Assembly: GCA_030686995.1 (NCBI GenBank) | Contig: CM060708.1 | Location: forward strand, 263,083,544 to 263,147,543 | DNA from: Artemisia argyi | Lineage: Eukaryota > Streptophyta > Magnoliopsida > Asterales > Asteraceae | Direction of reading: 5' to 3' | Length of the DNA: 64,000 nt | Notes under the pieces: generated by a model | Database searches by the model: none | What the model saw: only the letters and a program-made list of their open reading frames with translations | Told to the model about the DNA's origin: nothing | Translations under genes and position numbers: made by a program | Shown here: positions 52,397-64,000 of the stretch, piece by piece | How the letters are laid out: every line of letters starts with the position of its first letter | How positions within the stretch are numbered: position 1 is the first letter of the stretch

Positions 52397-55300
52397 ATGT
52401 CTCAACCACCCAATTATTTTTTTCCTCATTCTTCGCAACATCATCCGCAGTATTAACAATCGTATCAACAACCGTTTCAACAACCGCAACAATCATATCA
52501 ACAACCTTCACAATCGCACTTTCATCAACAACCGTTTAATCCACAACCACAATATCTCATGATGCAACAACATCAAATCATTCCTCAACAACAACCATAT
52601 CAAATGTCTCAACAAAACACTCAGTTTTCCTCCAAACAACCTCACTGGTTTGACAGAACGTGTGAAGTTATTACAACTCAACAATCCCGACATGAGGCAG
52701 GATCACTTGAAACACCTCCAATGCTAACACCTGGGAACTATGTTCAATGGTCAAGTCGATTCTTACGATTTCTTGAACTAAAGAAACCTCATGGGAAATT
52801 CTTGAAGCAAGTGATACTTGAAGGACCATTTGAGTGGCCAACAAGATTTGAAATTGGTGATCCAACTGCTGATCCTCCACGTCCTCCTAGTGATAGACCT
52901 CTTCCAGAATCTCAACTCACAGAAGAACAGAAATTACATCATGAAGCTGATGAGTATGCAATGGCTTATATACTTCAAGGTATACCAAATCCAATTTATC
53001 GAAGTGTCGATGCTCAGAAAACAGCCAAAGCTATGTGGGAACATGTTCATCTCCTTATGGAAGGCACTCAATTGAACAAAGATGATATGGAATCCAAACT
53101 CTACATGGAATACACTGACATCACAATTGAACCAGGAGAGTCACTTGAATCCTACTATCATCGTTTCACAAATGTGGTCAATGATCTGGAACGTCACAAA
53201 ATCACAGTACCAAGGATTGCAGTAAACTCCAAATTCGTTGGTAGTCTTGGCCCGGATTGGCATAAATATGTGACATTTGTTCGTCAAACCAAAAATCTTC
53301 ATGATGCTCCATATGGTTTGTTGTATGATTTTCTGAAACACCATGAACCTGAAGTGGAAAAAGATAGAGCTCTACGAGGAGGATACACACCAACACCAAC
53401 ACCAAATTCTTTGGCACTCGTAGCTCAATCTCCCTATGCTCCACCACCAATGTCAAATCATGCATATGTTCAAGAGCAGAACTACTTCAGTTATCCACAA
53501 TCTTCTACCTCGAACCAAATGGTCCCTTATGATTCATCTCCACAGAATGCTTCCACTCAACTTGTTCCATCAAACAACAATGATGCAGTGTATTACTCAA
53601 ACTCCAATGACGATGACGATGATGACTTTAACACGTTGAATCAGGGACTTGCTCTTATTGCTCGTGCTTTTAGCAAATTCTCCAACAAAACAAACAACCG
53701 TCAACGTTCATCTTCTAACACAAGGAATCAAGCTGTTGTCAATGATGGAAGGGTGGAAATTCAGAATCGTAACTATGGTCGATCTGGTTCAGGAAGTTCT
53801 TCAGGAAATTTTGGGAATGGTCAGAGGTTTAGTAACAATGGAGGGTTCAGGAACAACTCAGGCTCTTCTCAGCAAAGGTCTGAACCAGTTGCAACTAGGA
53901 ACTCCAACTCAGGGAATGCAGTATGGTGCAACAATTGTAATGAACAAGGTCATATTGCAACAGCATGTCCTAAACCGAGAACTCGGGGTAGTAAGTTTCA
54001 CAAGCATGCATTACTCATGGCTCTTCAAGATGAAAAAGATGGACATTTCCCTGAACAGGACAACAACTTCATGGAAAATGTGAACAATGACGATGACATG
54101 GAAGATCTGGAAGCCAATGCAGCTGTGATGCTTATGGCCAACATGCAGGAACTTAAGCTTAACGATTCAGGTCCAGTGTATGACACTGAAGGCTTGTCTC
54201 AGGTACATGACCTCAATGCATGCTTTATACATGATATAGCCTCTCCTTCTACTTCTGAATCAGATATGGCGCAAGTTGTTCCATCTGACACATCTTCATC
54301 TTCTCAAACAGATGAACAAATAAGCACAGTTGTCATATTTGATGATGACACAGTTGTTTCATTTGATAATCCTATTGAGAATGATAAACAAAATCATTTA
54401 GAACAACATGAACCATCATTTGATCCAGACCCTGACCTCATATTGTTATCCAAACAACTGAGTGCACAACTGAATGCTCAACAATTGCAAATCATAAAAT
54501 GCAACGAGAAAAACAAAGTTTTAAAAGAAACAAATGCATCACTTGCAAGAGATATTGAGTGTTATAAAATACAACTTTCAAATCAGCAAGACAAGATTAA
54601 ACATAAAAAAAGTTTTGAAAAAGCTTTTCAAGAATCTTACAACAAAGAGCAAGATCTTCAGCACAAAATGCAAGATTTAATTGAGTCAAACGGAAAGTTG
54701 ATTTCTAAACTTGAAAGTGAAAAATGTGAACTGAAAATGCAAGTTGAACGTCTTCAAAGAGAACTTTCAAAAACAGAAACAGAATTGTCAAGTTGTCAAA
54801 AGGATTTTTGTGAACATAAAATACGAAAAATGAAGTATATAGATAATTTACTCGGTGAGATTGTTGATCTTGAAAAACAACTCAAAGAATTTCGTAATAT
54901 TGTTTACAAACACGGGAACTCTGTCACAACAATTCAGGAATTTACTTTAAAACCGAGACCCGATAAAGGATTTGCACTTGGCGATTACAAATCAATGTTT
55001 CTTCACACGGCATTCAAAGATATTCCTAAAATTTACAGTATGGACCATTTGCTTGATAATACGATTGTGCGTGCTGTTGTGTTTGATACTGAGGAAGAGG
55101 AAGAACTTGAAGAAGAGAGTCGATCAAAAATGAGTTATGTTCAATATTGGACACCATATGACTATTCAAAAGCTCCACATATTTCTAAATCTTTTGTTCC
55201 TCAAAAGGAATTACCTGAGAAATCATGGTATGTCACTGAGTCATATGTTTCATCCTCTAATGCGGCCCCTATCCAAACTGTAGCACAAATAAATGGTCCT

Positions 55301-56860
55301 TTACCATCATCCGGTGAAATTACACCTTTACCGAAAAATTGTCGTGTCTTAAATTATTTCAAAACTTTTATGGAAGACATCGAAATTTTGGAGGAAACAA
55401 TTGCACGTAATTCTGAAATAAAAATTGAAACTTTTCAATCCGCTTACGAGCGAGAAAAGAGAGATATTTTTCAAAAACAAATGTTGCCAATTGTCAAACA
55501 CCTCCGTCTCTGTGCTACACGTTGGGATCAGGAACTTCAAAACGAGGTCAAAAATATGATAAACGTTTTCAACTCTACTGAAAATGAGATTTTGGTTCAA
55601 AAGCAAAGAAATAGAGTTTTAAAAAATGATGCTGATCGACTCTTGGAACAAGTTCTCAATGCTGATATTTTGTCTGTTATCATGAATGATCTTTGCGTTG
55701 ATAATAACTTGTTGAATGTGGAAATCGAGACACTTAAACATGAAAATAACAAGCTAAGAATACAAAATGATGATGTGACAAAACAATTTTCTAAAGAAAT
55801 TTGTCAACTCAAACAAAGGCTTGAATGGTGTCAAGCTCAAAGTATTGAAATGTAATTGAAGCTTCAAAGTAAAAACATTCCAAACTCTTGTCAGCTTTGC
55901 AAAAACAATGAGTCTTTAAAAAGTCTGTGTCTCAAATACGAGAAAGAAATTACGGATTTAAAAATCGAAAACGTCGAATGGCAACAAAACCGCGATGACA
56001 TTAATTATTGCAACGTGAAACTTGAGTCTGAAATTCAGGAAAAAAATTACATCATCATTGATTTGAAAGAGAAAATTAAGCTACTTCAAAAAGGAAAGAT
56101 GGTTGACACCACGGTGATAGCACCAGGAATGTATCAATTAGACAAAACTGCTACAGGAAATGTTGTTCAAAATACTAATGTTGATAACTCCACTTCTACA
56201 GGACTAGTCTCCCCTAATAGCGTTAGCAGACCCAAGCGAAACAGTAAAAAGAAGAATAGGCTCTGGCAACGTAAAAGAGGACCACTAGAAGCTCAAGGAG
56301 TAGAAGATCAACTTAGGAATTTGAATAAAACTCATGTTGCATCAGATTTAGATTCTAATCTGGCAAATTCTAATCAAAATCTAAATGTAATGAATGATGA
56401 ACCTTTGAATGTTTTGAATATTAATGCATCTTGTGTGTTTTGTCGTAAAAACGTATCATCTGGTGATCATACAAACTGTATAGCTAATTCTCTTCTTAAT
56501 CGTCATAAGAAACGTAGTACACGCATTCCTTCTAGGCCCACTACTGCCTCTAAGTCTATTTTAGGAAAGCCGCCTTCTACGGACTCTAATGAAGTTGAAG
56601 TTACCCCCATAAGTGAAGAGAACAAATCTAGGAATAAGCCTACTACTAGTGAATTCACCATTAAGAAAGCAAAAACTAGTTGGAATTGGCAACGTTGGTT
56701 ACAACATAAACCAGACTTCAAATGGATTCCTAAATTGTTGAATACATGTGCTTCTAACCAACAGGAACCCGCACTTTCTTTGGGTTCCACCCTTACTTCT
56801 GTTCCATCCGTGTCTTCTTCTTGTGATGTAGGTGGTACAGATTGTTCTCTGGATTGTTGA
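52397..56860 (+). pseudogene. gag: SIRE-like Gag with long coiled-coil tail, broken by two stops
   Basis: The start MSQPPNYFFPHSSQH is at 52397. A TAA at 52454-52456 falls in a Gln-rich stretch (CAA to TAA); the frame then continues to a TAA at 55853-55855 and, after it, to 56860. Domains: a Gln-rich N-terminus; the copia Gag core (TPGNYVQWSSRFLRFLELKK, AKAMWEHVHLLMEG, ESYYHRFTNVVNDLERH; residues about 110-290); a zinc knuckle CNNCNEQGHIATAC (about residue 512); then a very long Glu/Lys-rich coiled coil (about 690-1280), typical of SIRE Gag; and a basic Ser/Thr-rich end (KRNSKKKNRLWQRKRG). The last 29 bp overlap pol in another frame. Confidence 0.85.
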
Positions 56861-59800
56861 TAGCGGATGCACCCGACATATGACAGGCAATCTCAAACTG
56901 TTACACAACTTTGTCTCAAAGTTCATTGGTACTGTCAGATTCGGGAATGATCATTACGCTTTAATCATGGGATATGGTGACTATGTCAGTGGGAACATTG
57001 AAATCAGTCGTGTTTATTATGTGGAAGGCCTTGGACACAACCTTTTCTCTGTTGGTCAATTTTGTGATGGGGATCTAGAAGTTGCATTTCGTGAGAAAAC
57101 TTGTTTCGTTCGTGACTTACAAGGAAACGATCTAATGTCTGGCTCACGTGGTTCTAACCTTTATACAATATCAATGTCAGATATGATTGCTACATCTCTG
57201 ATATGTCTTCTCTCCAAAGCGGAATCGACTAAATCTTGGTTATGGCACAAACGTCTTTCGCACTTGAATTTCAAAACTATGACTGAACTTGCTCATCACA
57301 AACTTGTAGATGGATTTCCAAGATTCCGTTTTACCAAAGATCACTTATGTTCAGCCTGTGAACAAGGAAAAAGTACTCGCGCTCATTTTCCCTCTAAACC
57401 TGAGCACAGTACGAATCATGTTCTACAATTGCTTCATATGGATTTGTGTAGACCGATGCGTGTTCAAAGTATCAACGGTAAACGCTACATTCTTGTAATT
57501 GTGGATGATTACTCCAGATGGACTTGGGTTTATTTTTTACGAAGTAAAGATCAGGCTCCTTCAATGATCATCACCTTTCTCACTAAAATTCAAGTTCAGT
57601 TACGCAACACGGTACGAATAGTCAGAACTGACAATGGAACTGAATTTAAGAATCAGACACTTCGGTCATACTTTGAGAAAGTGGGAATTGAACATCAAAC
57701 ATCTATTCCTAGAAGCCCAGAACAGAATGGAGTTGTTGAAAGACGCAACAGGACGTTAGTGGAAGCTGCTAGAACTATGTTGATTAATGCTCAATTACCA
57801 GATTACTTATGGGCGGAAGCTGTTTCAACCGCATGTTATACCCAAAACCGTTGCATGATCACAAAACGCCATCGAAAAACACCTTATCAAATTGTTCACA
57901 AAAGAAAACCGAACATCGATTACTTTCATGTATTTAGAGCACTTTGTTATCCGAAAAATGATCGTGATGATTTAGGTAAACTTAAAGCAAAGGCTGACAT
58001 CGGAGTGTTCGTTGGATACTGTGAAAATTCTAAAGGTTTTCGAATCTGGAATCGTCGAACAAGAGAAATTCAAGAAACTATTCACGCTAATTTTGATGAA
58101 CTCAGACAAATGGCTTCTGAGCAACACAGCTTAGGACCCGAATTCAACCGTCTTAACTCTCCGGACTCTTCGGCTGAACAATTGCCACTCAACCGCAAAG
58201 AATTGGAAACCTTGTTTGCTCCACTGTTTGATGACACAATTGAATACCGTTCTACTGAGGTCTCACCTTATTCCGCTGCTCAACCTGATAATATTCCAGT
58301 ACCTGACTCACCTCAACAAACAACAACAACTGTTGAGAAAGACGGTCCTCCAATTGCATCACCATTTACAGCAGATCAAACTGTTTCTAACTCCCGACAA
58401 TCAGCTGAAGATCCTACCTCACAATCAGTTCCACAACCCGCAGAGTATGATCCTGATGCGTTTTTTAACCCGTTTGCACCGGCTCCTACCTTTCCTGATA
58501 TAGCTGAGTCGTCTACACGCAATTTGGATCCTGCTAACATGCGAGATACTTATCAACTACACCCTTCGACACACAAATGGACTCGGGACCATCCACTAGT
58601 TCATATTATTGGCCATCCAGATGCACCTGTAATGACAAGACAACGACTTCACACTGATGGAGAAACTTGTATCTATGCACTCACAGTTTGTCAAGAGGAA
58701 CCAAAGAACATTAAAGAAGCAATGACTTATGACAACTGGATTGAATCTATGCAAGAGGAATTTCAGCAGTTCATACGATTAGAAGTCTGGGAATTAGTTA
58801 AAAGACCTGACGGAGTCTTTGTCATTGGGTTAAAATGGATTTGGAAAAATAAGCTAGATGCAGAAGGCACTGTCATACGTAACAAATCACGCCTGGTAGC
58901 GAAAGGATACTCCCAACTAGAAGGACTTGATTTTGCTGAATCCATTGCTCCAGTGGCTAGACATGAAGCTGTTCGGATCTTTTTGGCCTATGCTGCACAC
59001 AGGAACATGGTTGTTTACCAAATGGATGTGAAAACAACATTTCTTAATGGAGACCTCCGTGAAGAAGTGTATGTAAGCCAACCAGACGGCTTCGTTGATC
59101 CTGAGCGTCCGAATCACGTTTACCGACTCAAAAAGGCACTCTACGGACTCAAACAAGCCCCACGGGCGTGGTATGACAAACTTTCTACTTTCTTGCTGAC
59201 CAATAAATTTTCTAAAGGTTCGGTGGATCCTACATTTTTTACAAAAACCTACGGGGAGGACTTACTCGTTGTTCAAATATATGTCGATGACATTATTTTT
59301 GCTTCAACAAAAAGAAGTTACTCTAATGATTTTGCAAAACTAATGAAAGATAATTTTGAAATGTCCATGATGGGTGAACTTTCGTTCTTTCTAGGACTAC
59401 AAGTTCATCAATCACCCCGTGGAATTTTTATAAATCAGTCCAAATATGCTCTTGAAATTTTAAAGAAACATGGGATGATGAGTTGTGATACTTATAATAC
59501 ACCGATGGGCTATACCACAAAACTAGACGCTGACTTACATGGGACACCTGTTGACCCTACCAAATACCGCAGTATGATTGGGTCACTCATGTATCTCACG
59601 GCTAGTAGACCTGATATAGTATTTGCTGTCTATATGTGCTCTCGCTATCAGTCCAAACCAACTGAAAAACACCTCAGTAAGGTCAAAAGAATCTTTCGAT
59701 ACATAAAGGGAACCATTAACTTGGGAATCTGGTATCCGAAGGATTCTGGTTTTGAACTAATTGCTTTTTCAGATGCTGATCATGCAGGATGTTTAGACAC

Positions 59801-60245
59801 ACGCAAAAGTACATCTGGTGGATTACAGTTTCTCGGAGATAAACTTGTGTCATGGAAATCTAAGAAGCAGGACTGCACATCACTATCGTCAACAGAATTT
59901 GAATATGTAGCCATGTCTGCTTGTTGTGCTCAAGTCATCTGGATGAGATCACAACTTAAGGATTATGGCTACCTATTCAACAAGATTCCAATCTACTGTG
60001 ATTCCAAAAGTGCAATTGCTATCTCCTGCAACACAGTACATCATTGCAAATCCAAACACATCGATCTTCGATATCACTTCATCAAAGAGCATGTTGAAAA
60101 GGGTACCGTTGAACTTTATTTTGTTGGGACTGAATACCAATTGGCGGACTTACTTACCAAATCTTTAGCACCATCAAGGTTTGCGAGTCTAGTTCACCAA
60201 ATTGGTATGCGATGTTTGACTCCAGATGATCTGGAAAAGTTTTAA
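56832..60245 (+). CDS. pol: SIRE-like Pol polyprotein (protease, integrase, RT, RNase H)
   Basis: 1,137 codons without a stop. Copia order: protease [12 protein letters not shown] (DSG at residues 10-12); GAG-pre-integrase zinc region ([11 protein letters not shown]... CSACEQGK, about 136-180); integrase catalytic D in [10 protein letters not shown] in RTDNGTEF, E in [11 protein letters not shown] (about 203, 265, 302); RT with [41 protein letters not shown] and YVDDIIFAS (DD near 817); RNase H with [12 protein letters not shown] and [11 protein letters not shown] conserved alanine of TAEAEY is Phe here (STEFEYVA), which may matter. Gag ends in another frame in a 29-bp overlap; most copia elements have one frame, so a one- or two-base indel is likely. 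Confidence 0.93.
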   Translation: MVQIVLWIVDSGCTRHMTGNLKLLHNFVSKFIGTVRFGNDHYALIMGYGDYVSGNIEISRVYYVEGLGHNLFSVGQFCDGDLEVAFREKTCFVRDLQGNDLMSGSRGSNLYTISMSDMIATSLICLLSKAESTKSWLWHKRLSHLNFKTMTELAHHKLVDGFPRFRFTKDHLCSACEQGKSTRAHFPSKPEHSTNHVLQLLHMDLCRPMRVQSINGKRYILVIVDDYSRWTWVYFLRSKDQAPSMIITFLTKIQVQLRNTVRIVRTDNGTEFKNQTLRSYFEKVGIEHQTSIPRSPEQNGVVERRNRTLVEAARTMLINAQLPDYLWAEAVSTACYTQNRCMITKRHRKTPYQIVHKRKPNIDYFHVFRALCYPKNDRDDLGKLKAKADIGVFVGYCENSKGFRIWNRRTREIQETIHANFDELRQMASEQHSLGPEFNRLNSPDSSAEQLPLNRKELETLFAPLFDDTIEYRSTEVSPYSAAQPDNIPVPDSPQQTTTTVEKDGPPIASPFTADQTVSNSRQSAEDPTSQSVPQPAEYDPDAFFNPFAPAPTFPDIAESSTRNLDPANMRDTYQLHPSTHKWTRDHPLVHIIGHPDAPVMTRQRLHTDGETCIYALTVCQEEPKNIKEAMTYDNWIESMQEEFQQFIRLEVWELVKRPDGVFVIGLKWIWKNKLDAEGTVIRNKSRLVAKGYSQLEGLDFAESIAPVARHEAVRIFLAYAAHRNMVVYQMDVKTTFLNGDLREEVYVSQPDGFVDPERPNHVYRLKKALYGLKQAPRAWYDKLSTFLLTNKFSKGSVDPTFFTKTYGEDLLVVQIYVDDIIFASTKRSYSNDFAKLMKDNFEMSMMGELSFFLGLQVHQSPRGIFINQSKYALEILKKHGMMSCDTYNTPMGYTTKLDADLHGTPVDPTKYRSMIGSLMYLTASRPDIVFAVYMCSRYQSKPTEKHLSKVKRIFRYIKGTINLGIWYPKDSGFELIAFSDADHAGCLDTRKSTSGGLQFLGDKLVSWKSKKQDCTSLSSTEFEYVAMSACCAQVIWMRSQLKDYGYLFNKIPIYCDSKSAIAISCNTVHHCKSKHIDLRYHFIKEHVEKGTVELYFVGTEYQLADLLTKSLAPSRFASLVHQIGMRCLTPDDLEKF

Positions 60246-61135
60246 AACACAATTGATCGTCAAACATCAACAAAAATCTTTGTATATATTCATATCTTAA
60301 AAAAAAAAAAAAAAAAAGTTTTCCTTGTTCAAGATATGCCGTTCACAACGCTTTTCTGAAAAATCATTATAAAATGCATATCTTGAGGGGGAGACATAAA
60401 TCTTTTTTTTAAACTTCTTTATTTTAAATTCTTTCTCATCACTACAAAATCTCATTCTCGACACCTCTTGAACCATTGCTTGTTAAAATTTTCCGAATTA
60501 CTTCTTATGGTTGGTTCAAGAGGGTGCCACATCCATAATTCTCGTAACATTTTTTCAGTCTCATAAGTCGTAAAGCTCTTTTAACTTGAGGGACTATAAT
60601 GTGAGTTGCGGGTTTATTATTTGATTGGTAAAACAAGTTGAGGGACCATATGTGTCAAAACTTCAAAGTTTCAAGTATATACTTGTTGTTTATCAAAACT
60701 ACTTCAGTTTTTTTCAATATTTCTAAACACCAAACGCACCTCATCATATTTTCTCAAGATCAAGACTTTCAAGTATTAAGATTTTCAGTGATTGTGAGTG
60801 TTTTCGATCATTATATTGCACTCCTAACACTCGCCATAATTTTCTTTGATCAATATGATGCTTAATTCGTTCCTAATCAAAAGTTAGGGTTTATCATTAT
60901 TGATTTTGGGGGTTTCTGTGATGAATTGATTTAGAGTAATTGATTGTTATGGCCAATTGCGGCATGTCCTTAAGAACCTATATTCACCTTTACCTTGATT
61001 ATTGTTGCCACAATTGATCGAATTTTAGGTGTCTTTTAGGTTTCATAAGCTCGACCTTTCTATGAATCCACTGAACTTGCACTTATCTGTTCATAAGATT
61101 GTTAGGATGTTGCTTGTGTGATATATGATGTGCTT
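60246..61135 (+). other. Spacer after pol, with poly(A) run and internal purine tract
   Basis: A 19-base A run lies at 60299-60317. TCTTGAGGGGGAGACATAAA at 60381-60400 looks like the polypurine tract that precedes a 3' LTR in simpler copia elements, but no LTR follows. No protein is recognised. Confidence 0.6.
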
Positions 61136-61700
61136 ATCGAGTTAAAGGAACTATATCTTTGGCTCTTCATATCTTGATTTTTTCTAAGTTTGAATCTCTG
61201 GCTGCTTATCGAGTTAGAATCTTTATGGTTATCGAGTTTGGAATCTTGATTTTATCGAGTTTGGAATCTTGATGTTTATCGAGTTTGAAAAAAACTTTGA
61301 GGTTTATCGAGTTTGGAAATTATGAGGCTTATCGAGTTTGGAAATTATGATATTTATCGAGTTTGAAACATTTGTGATTATCGAGTTTGAAACATTTGTG
61401 GCTTATCGAGTTTGAAAATCTTGATAGTTATCGAGTTTGAAAATTTACATGCTTATCGAGTTTGAGAATTTTTTGTAGCTTATCGAGTTTGAAAATTTTT
61501 TAGGCTTATCGAGTTTGAAAATTTTGATGGCTATCGAGTTTGAAAATGTTTGAGGCTTATCGAGTTTGATGATAGTATTGCATATCGAGTTTGAAAATCT
61601 TTGAGGCTTATCGAGTTTGAAATTGTTTTTTGGTTATCGAGTTTGACAAGATTTTCGAGTTAAGTCTAAACATTTTTTTCAAGTTAAGTCTAAACTGTTT
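61136..61700 (+). repeat. CGAGTT array between pol and the downstream ORF
   Basis: About 20 units TTATCGAGTTTGAAAAT-N, with a regular period near 25 bp in the middle (61300-61620), degenerating to CGAGTTAAGTC at the end. Unit core and style match the leader array at 51828-52325. Confidence 0.92.
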
Positions 61701-62013
61701 TCGAGTTAACTTATCAAGTTTCTTACTTATTTCACTCCGAGTCAGGAGTTTCGAAATGGAACCATCACGTATGGGTTCTAGTTTTTCTTTTTTTATGAAA
61801 AGAAATGCAGCCGAAATTTTTTCAAAATTTGTCAAGTTATGAGTTTTTCTAAATGGAAAGATGATCGCGTTTCATGTTTATCTAAGAGTTGTGTTGATTC
61901 TTATGAGGGTTGTATGTGACTCTTGGTTTGATTTATCAAGTGTTGTATATGTGATGTTGATTTTATCTTGGGTGATTGTTTTCAGATATTACTCTTTTGT
62001 CTAACACTAACGA

Positions 62014-62057
62014 GCTAATCACCACATGGCTTTTGTTGGTTTATGAATCATTTCAGG
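62014..62057 (+). promoter_or_regulatory. Candidate 3' splice site ahead of the downstream ORF
   Basis: A branch-point-like CTAATCAC (about 62015) is followed by TTTTGTTGGTTTATGAATCA and TTTCAG/GT at 62056, 8 bp before the ATG at 62065. It could join the ORF to a leader exon. Confidence 0.4.
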
Positions 62058-62064
62058 TCTCGAT

Positions 62065-64000
62065 ATGGCAAAGAAATCAACACCTAGACACGAATTGATT
62101 CAAGGAGATGAAAGAGTAATCGCTAAGACAAACCATAGGATAGATCTCGATTCAATCACATGTCATGATACTTGTGCAATCATCCTGGAAATACTTAAGA
62201 AACACTTCATTTACAACCTCCTCACCATCACCACTGAAGTACCTGAAGTCTACTTAACACAGTTTTGGGAGACTATTGAAATTAGCAAAGATGAAAAGTC
62301 ATTGGGGGTTCATCTTGATCACAAACTTGTTGTGTTTGATGTACAAACTCTCCGCACTGTTCTCGGTTTGCCTAATGTCAAGAAATTCTCTCCTTTGCCA
62401 TCATTGTCAAATGTTATCAAACTTCTTCGAGAACTGCAGTATGATGAATCAGTAATCCAACTCAGAAATATATCCCACGTGGACAGGAAATACATTCCAC
62501 AACCATGGCTCACACTTTACTCAATTCTCTCCAACAGTTTAACGGGCAAAGAAACTGGGCATGAACATCCTAGTCTAGAATTGATGCAGATTTTCTGGGG
62601 GGTCATCAAACAAGCCAAAATTGACTATGGTCAACTCATTTGGATGGACATGGTTAATCACGCAAGACAGTTTCACAAATCGTCTACCTCAAAAATTCCA
62701 TTCTACCGATTCACAAAGTGTCTCATTGCTCATTTCATGGAGAAATACCCAGATATTGATCGTAGATCGGAAGATAAGAAACACCCCCCCCCCCCCCCCT
62801 CTGTGGATCATAAATATTCTAAAACCAGGATTCAGAAGACAAACACTCAAAAACAAGGAATGAGAATTCCCGATAGTCTTATGCCTGATGATGTTCGTGA
62901 CACTGAGGCATATATTTTGTATGATGAAGCTCAAAGAATTGACAAAGTTGGTTTGACTTTGACAAAGAAAGGGAAAACTTCTAAAAGGAAAACTTCAAAA
63001 GTTGCTTCTACAATCAAAACCATTCCAAAATCCAGAACCAAAAAGGTCACAACAGAGACTAAGAAGAAAGTGACAACTCTTCGAGATGAACCAACGGATG
63101 ATGAAGGAGATGCTCAGCAGGAAACAGAAACTGAAAAACTCACAAAGACTTCAAGCAAGAAGGCAGATAAGGGAAAAGCTATTGAAACTCAAGAAGAATC
63201 AGTCACCTCACCAATGTCTGAATCCGAAGAAGATGAACAACTGCAACTAACCTTAAGAAAAAGCAAAGAATCGGAAGAGGAAAGAATCGCAAAAGTTACA
63301 AAGAAAGGTGAAGGTTCTGGAACTCAAGAGCCGGTAAGCCCAACTCCAGAATCAGAAAGAGATGATCAAACTTCAGAAGAAACACAATCACAAACAGTGT
63401 CATCCTCTGAACCAGGTGATGATAACTCTGAAGATGAAGCTGAGTCATCAAGTTCTGATTCAAAAGAATCTCTCGATAAACCGGCTGCAACTGAAATTGA
63501 AGATGAAGCTCCAAAAGGCAAAGATGATGAGGCATCCGAGAATGAAGATAGTAGTGAAGAGGAAGATAAGTCGGATATTGAAGAAGTTAATGATGAAGAA
63601 GATGTGAATGATGAGAGTAATGAGGAATCAGATGGTGAAAGAAAGGATGAGCTTCTCGATACTAGTCAAGATACCTCTATCGACATTGTAGGAATTGATG
63701 AAGGACCACCAAAAGTTCAACCACAACAACAACCTTTATCACAACCTCAAAGTCATCCTCTGCAAAGCCCTAATACAACTGTTGTTCACTCAAGCTTGTT
63801 GAAATCACTACATGACCAATACGACACACTTGAAAAGCAAGTTCATGAACAACAGCGTGATATTGAAGCTTTCAAGATCTACAATGTGGATAAAGCAGTT
63901 GAGGACCAAGTAAAACAGATATTACCGAGGGAAGTTCAGAAGTATGTTCAGAAGGAACTTCCTTCTGCTGTGAGACATTATGTCAACAGGAATCTTGCAG
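62065..64000 (+). CDS. Long accessory (env-position) ORF of the SIRE-like element, open to the window end
   Basis: At least 645 codons from MAKKSTPRHELIQGDERVIA, no stop before the window ends. N-terminal 240 residues: a helical domain with EVYLTQFWETIEI, FDVQTLRTVLGLP, YIPQPWLTLYSIL, ELMQIFWGVIKQAKIDYGQL and PFYRFTKCLIAHFMEKYPDI. These resemble a globular domain found in many Asteraceae retrotransposon ORFs of unknown function. A run of 16 C (62784-62799) encodes five prolines and keeps the frame. Then MRIPDSLMPDDVRD, a Lys/Thr-rich basic part, a long Ser/Glu/Asp-rich acidic part (about 350-540), a Gln/Pro patch, and a C-terminal coiled coil (HDQYDTLEKQVHEQQRDIEA). No signal peptide or membrane segment is visible in the part present, so 'envelope' is a statement of position only. 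Confidence 0.75.
   Translation, partial: MAKKSTPRHELIQGDERVIAKTNHRIDLDSITCHDTCAIILEILKKHFIYNLLTITTEVPEVYLTQFWETIEISKDEKSLGVHLDHKLVVFDVQTLRTVLGLPNVKKFSPLPSLSNVIKLLRELQYDESVIQLRNISHVDRKYIPQPWLTLYSILSNSLTGKETGHEHPSLELMQIFWGVIKQAKIDYGQLIWMDMVNHARQFHKSSTSKIPFYRFTKCLIAHFMEKYPDIDRRSEDKKHPPPPPSVDHKYSKTRIQKTNTQKQGMRIPDSLMPDDVRDTEAYILYDEAQRIDKVGLTLTKKGKTSKRKTSKVASTIKTIPKSRTKKVTTETKKKVTTLRDEPTDDEGDAQQETETEKLTKTSSKKADKGKAIETQEESVTSPMSESEEDEQLQLTLRKSKESEEERIAKVTKKGEGSGTQEPVSPTPESERDDQTSEETQSQTVSSSEPGDDNSEDEAESSSSDSKESLDKPAATEIEDEAPKGKDDEASENEDSSEEEDKSDIEEVNDEEDVNDESNEESDGERKDELLDTSQDTSIDIVGIDEGPPKVQPQQQPLSQPQSHPLQSPNTTVVHSSLLKSLHDQYDTLEKQVHEQQRDIEAFKIYNVDKAVEDQVKQILPREVQKYVQKELPSAVRHYVNRNLA

Larger units (their letters stand above)
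51400..64000 (+). mobile_element. Large SIRE-like copia element; right end beyond the window
   Basis: Short 5' LTR ending ACCTAACA at 51697, a primer-binding site at 51700, a CGAGTT-rich leader, gag (52397-56860), pol (56832-60245), a purine tract, a second CGAGTT array and a long open ORF running off the window. No 3' LTR is reached, so the element exceeds 12.5 kb. The left boundary is not resolved: no second LTR is available for comparison. Confidence 0.85.

Noticed and set aside
52508..54083. Overlapping open frames inside the SIRE-like gag
   Set aside because: Shadows of the gag frame, which carries the recognisable Gag core and zinc knuckle.
61136..61700. CRISPR-like array (regular repeats of about 25 bp)
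   Set aside because: The repeated core is only about 9 bp, spacers are too short and similar, and the context is a plant retrotransposon.

Overview
The window is plant nuclear DNA made almost entirely of nested LTR retrotransposons. No host gene is recognisable. The retroelement proteins (SIRE-type copia, Tekay-type gypsy, and an Athila/Tat-like gypsy family with a 'MAK10-like' gag) and the PIF/Harbinger Myb-like protein look most like those common in Asteraceae. That family assignment is from memory of protein families, not from a search.

Layout. 1-2567 is the 3' part of a non-autonomous SIRE-like element with its LTR at 915-2567. 2675-4214 is a minus-strand solo LTR of a related copia family. 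From 4355 to 49557 runs one minus-strand Athila/Tat-like element bounded by the duplication ACGTC (4350-4354 and 49558-49562), with everything in between inserted into it. Its internal region holds a second minus-strand relative, 7028-25017 (duplication TGTAA). Inside that lies a Tekay-type solo LTR, 8777-20538 (CTAAG), and inside the solo LTR a complete non-autonomous SIRE-like element, 11357-19626 (AAATG). The outer element's 5' LTR is split by a full Tekay-type element, 29526-48578 (GTAGG), whose own 3' LTR is split by a minus-strand copia deletion derivative, 40541-46071 (GCTCT). The outer element itself sits beside, and probably within, a decayed PIF/Harbinger transposon. That transposon's ORF1 remnant (49831-51256, minus) carries a fragment of mitochondrial atp1. 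From about 51400 to the window end lies a large plus-strand SIRE-like element with gag, pol and a long open downstream ORF; its 3' LTR is beyond the window.

Coding content. Two near-intact pol regions are present: Tekay 34839-39502 (one frameshift, one stop) and SIRE-like 56832-60245 (no stop). The 40541-46071 element retains RT-RNase H with a single stop. The non-autonomous elements keep gag-like or accessory ORFs without pol. Several stops look like CAG to TAG or CAA to TAA changes, as expected from deamination of methylated cytosine.

Most interesting signals: palindromic or inverted box arrays directly upstream of the TATA box in three unrelated LTR families, two of which also have an internal copy of the module before an accessory ORF; hairpins in the Tekay LTR whose paired bases change together between copies; a duplicated LTR-plus-flank block best explained by crossover between a solo-LTR allele and a full-element allele; the atp1 fragment inside a transposon gene; and two CGAGTT arrays flanking the coding region of the SIRE-like element.
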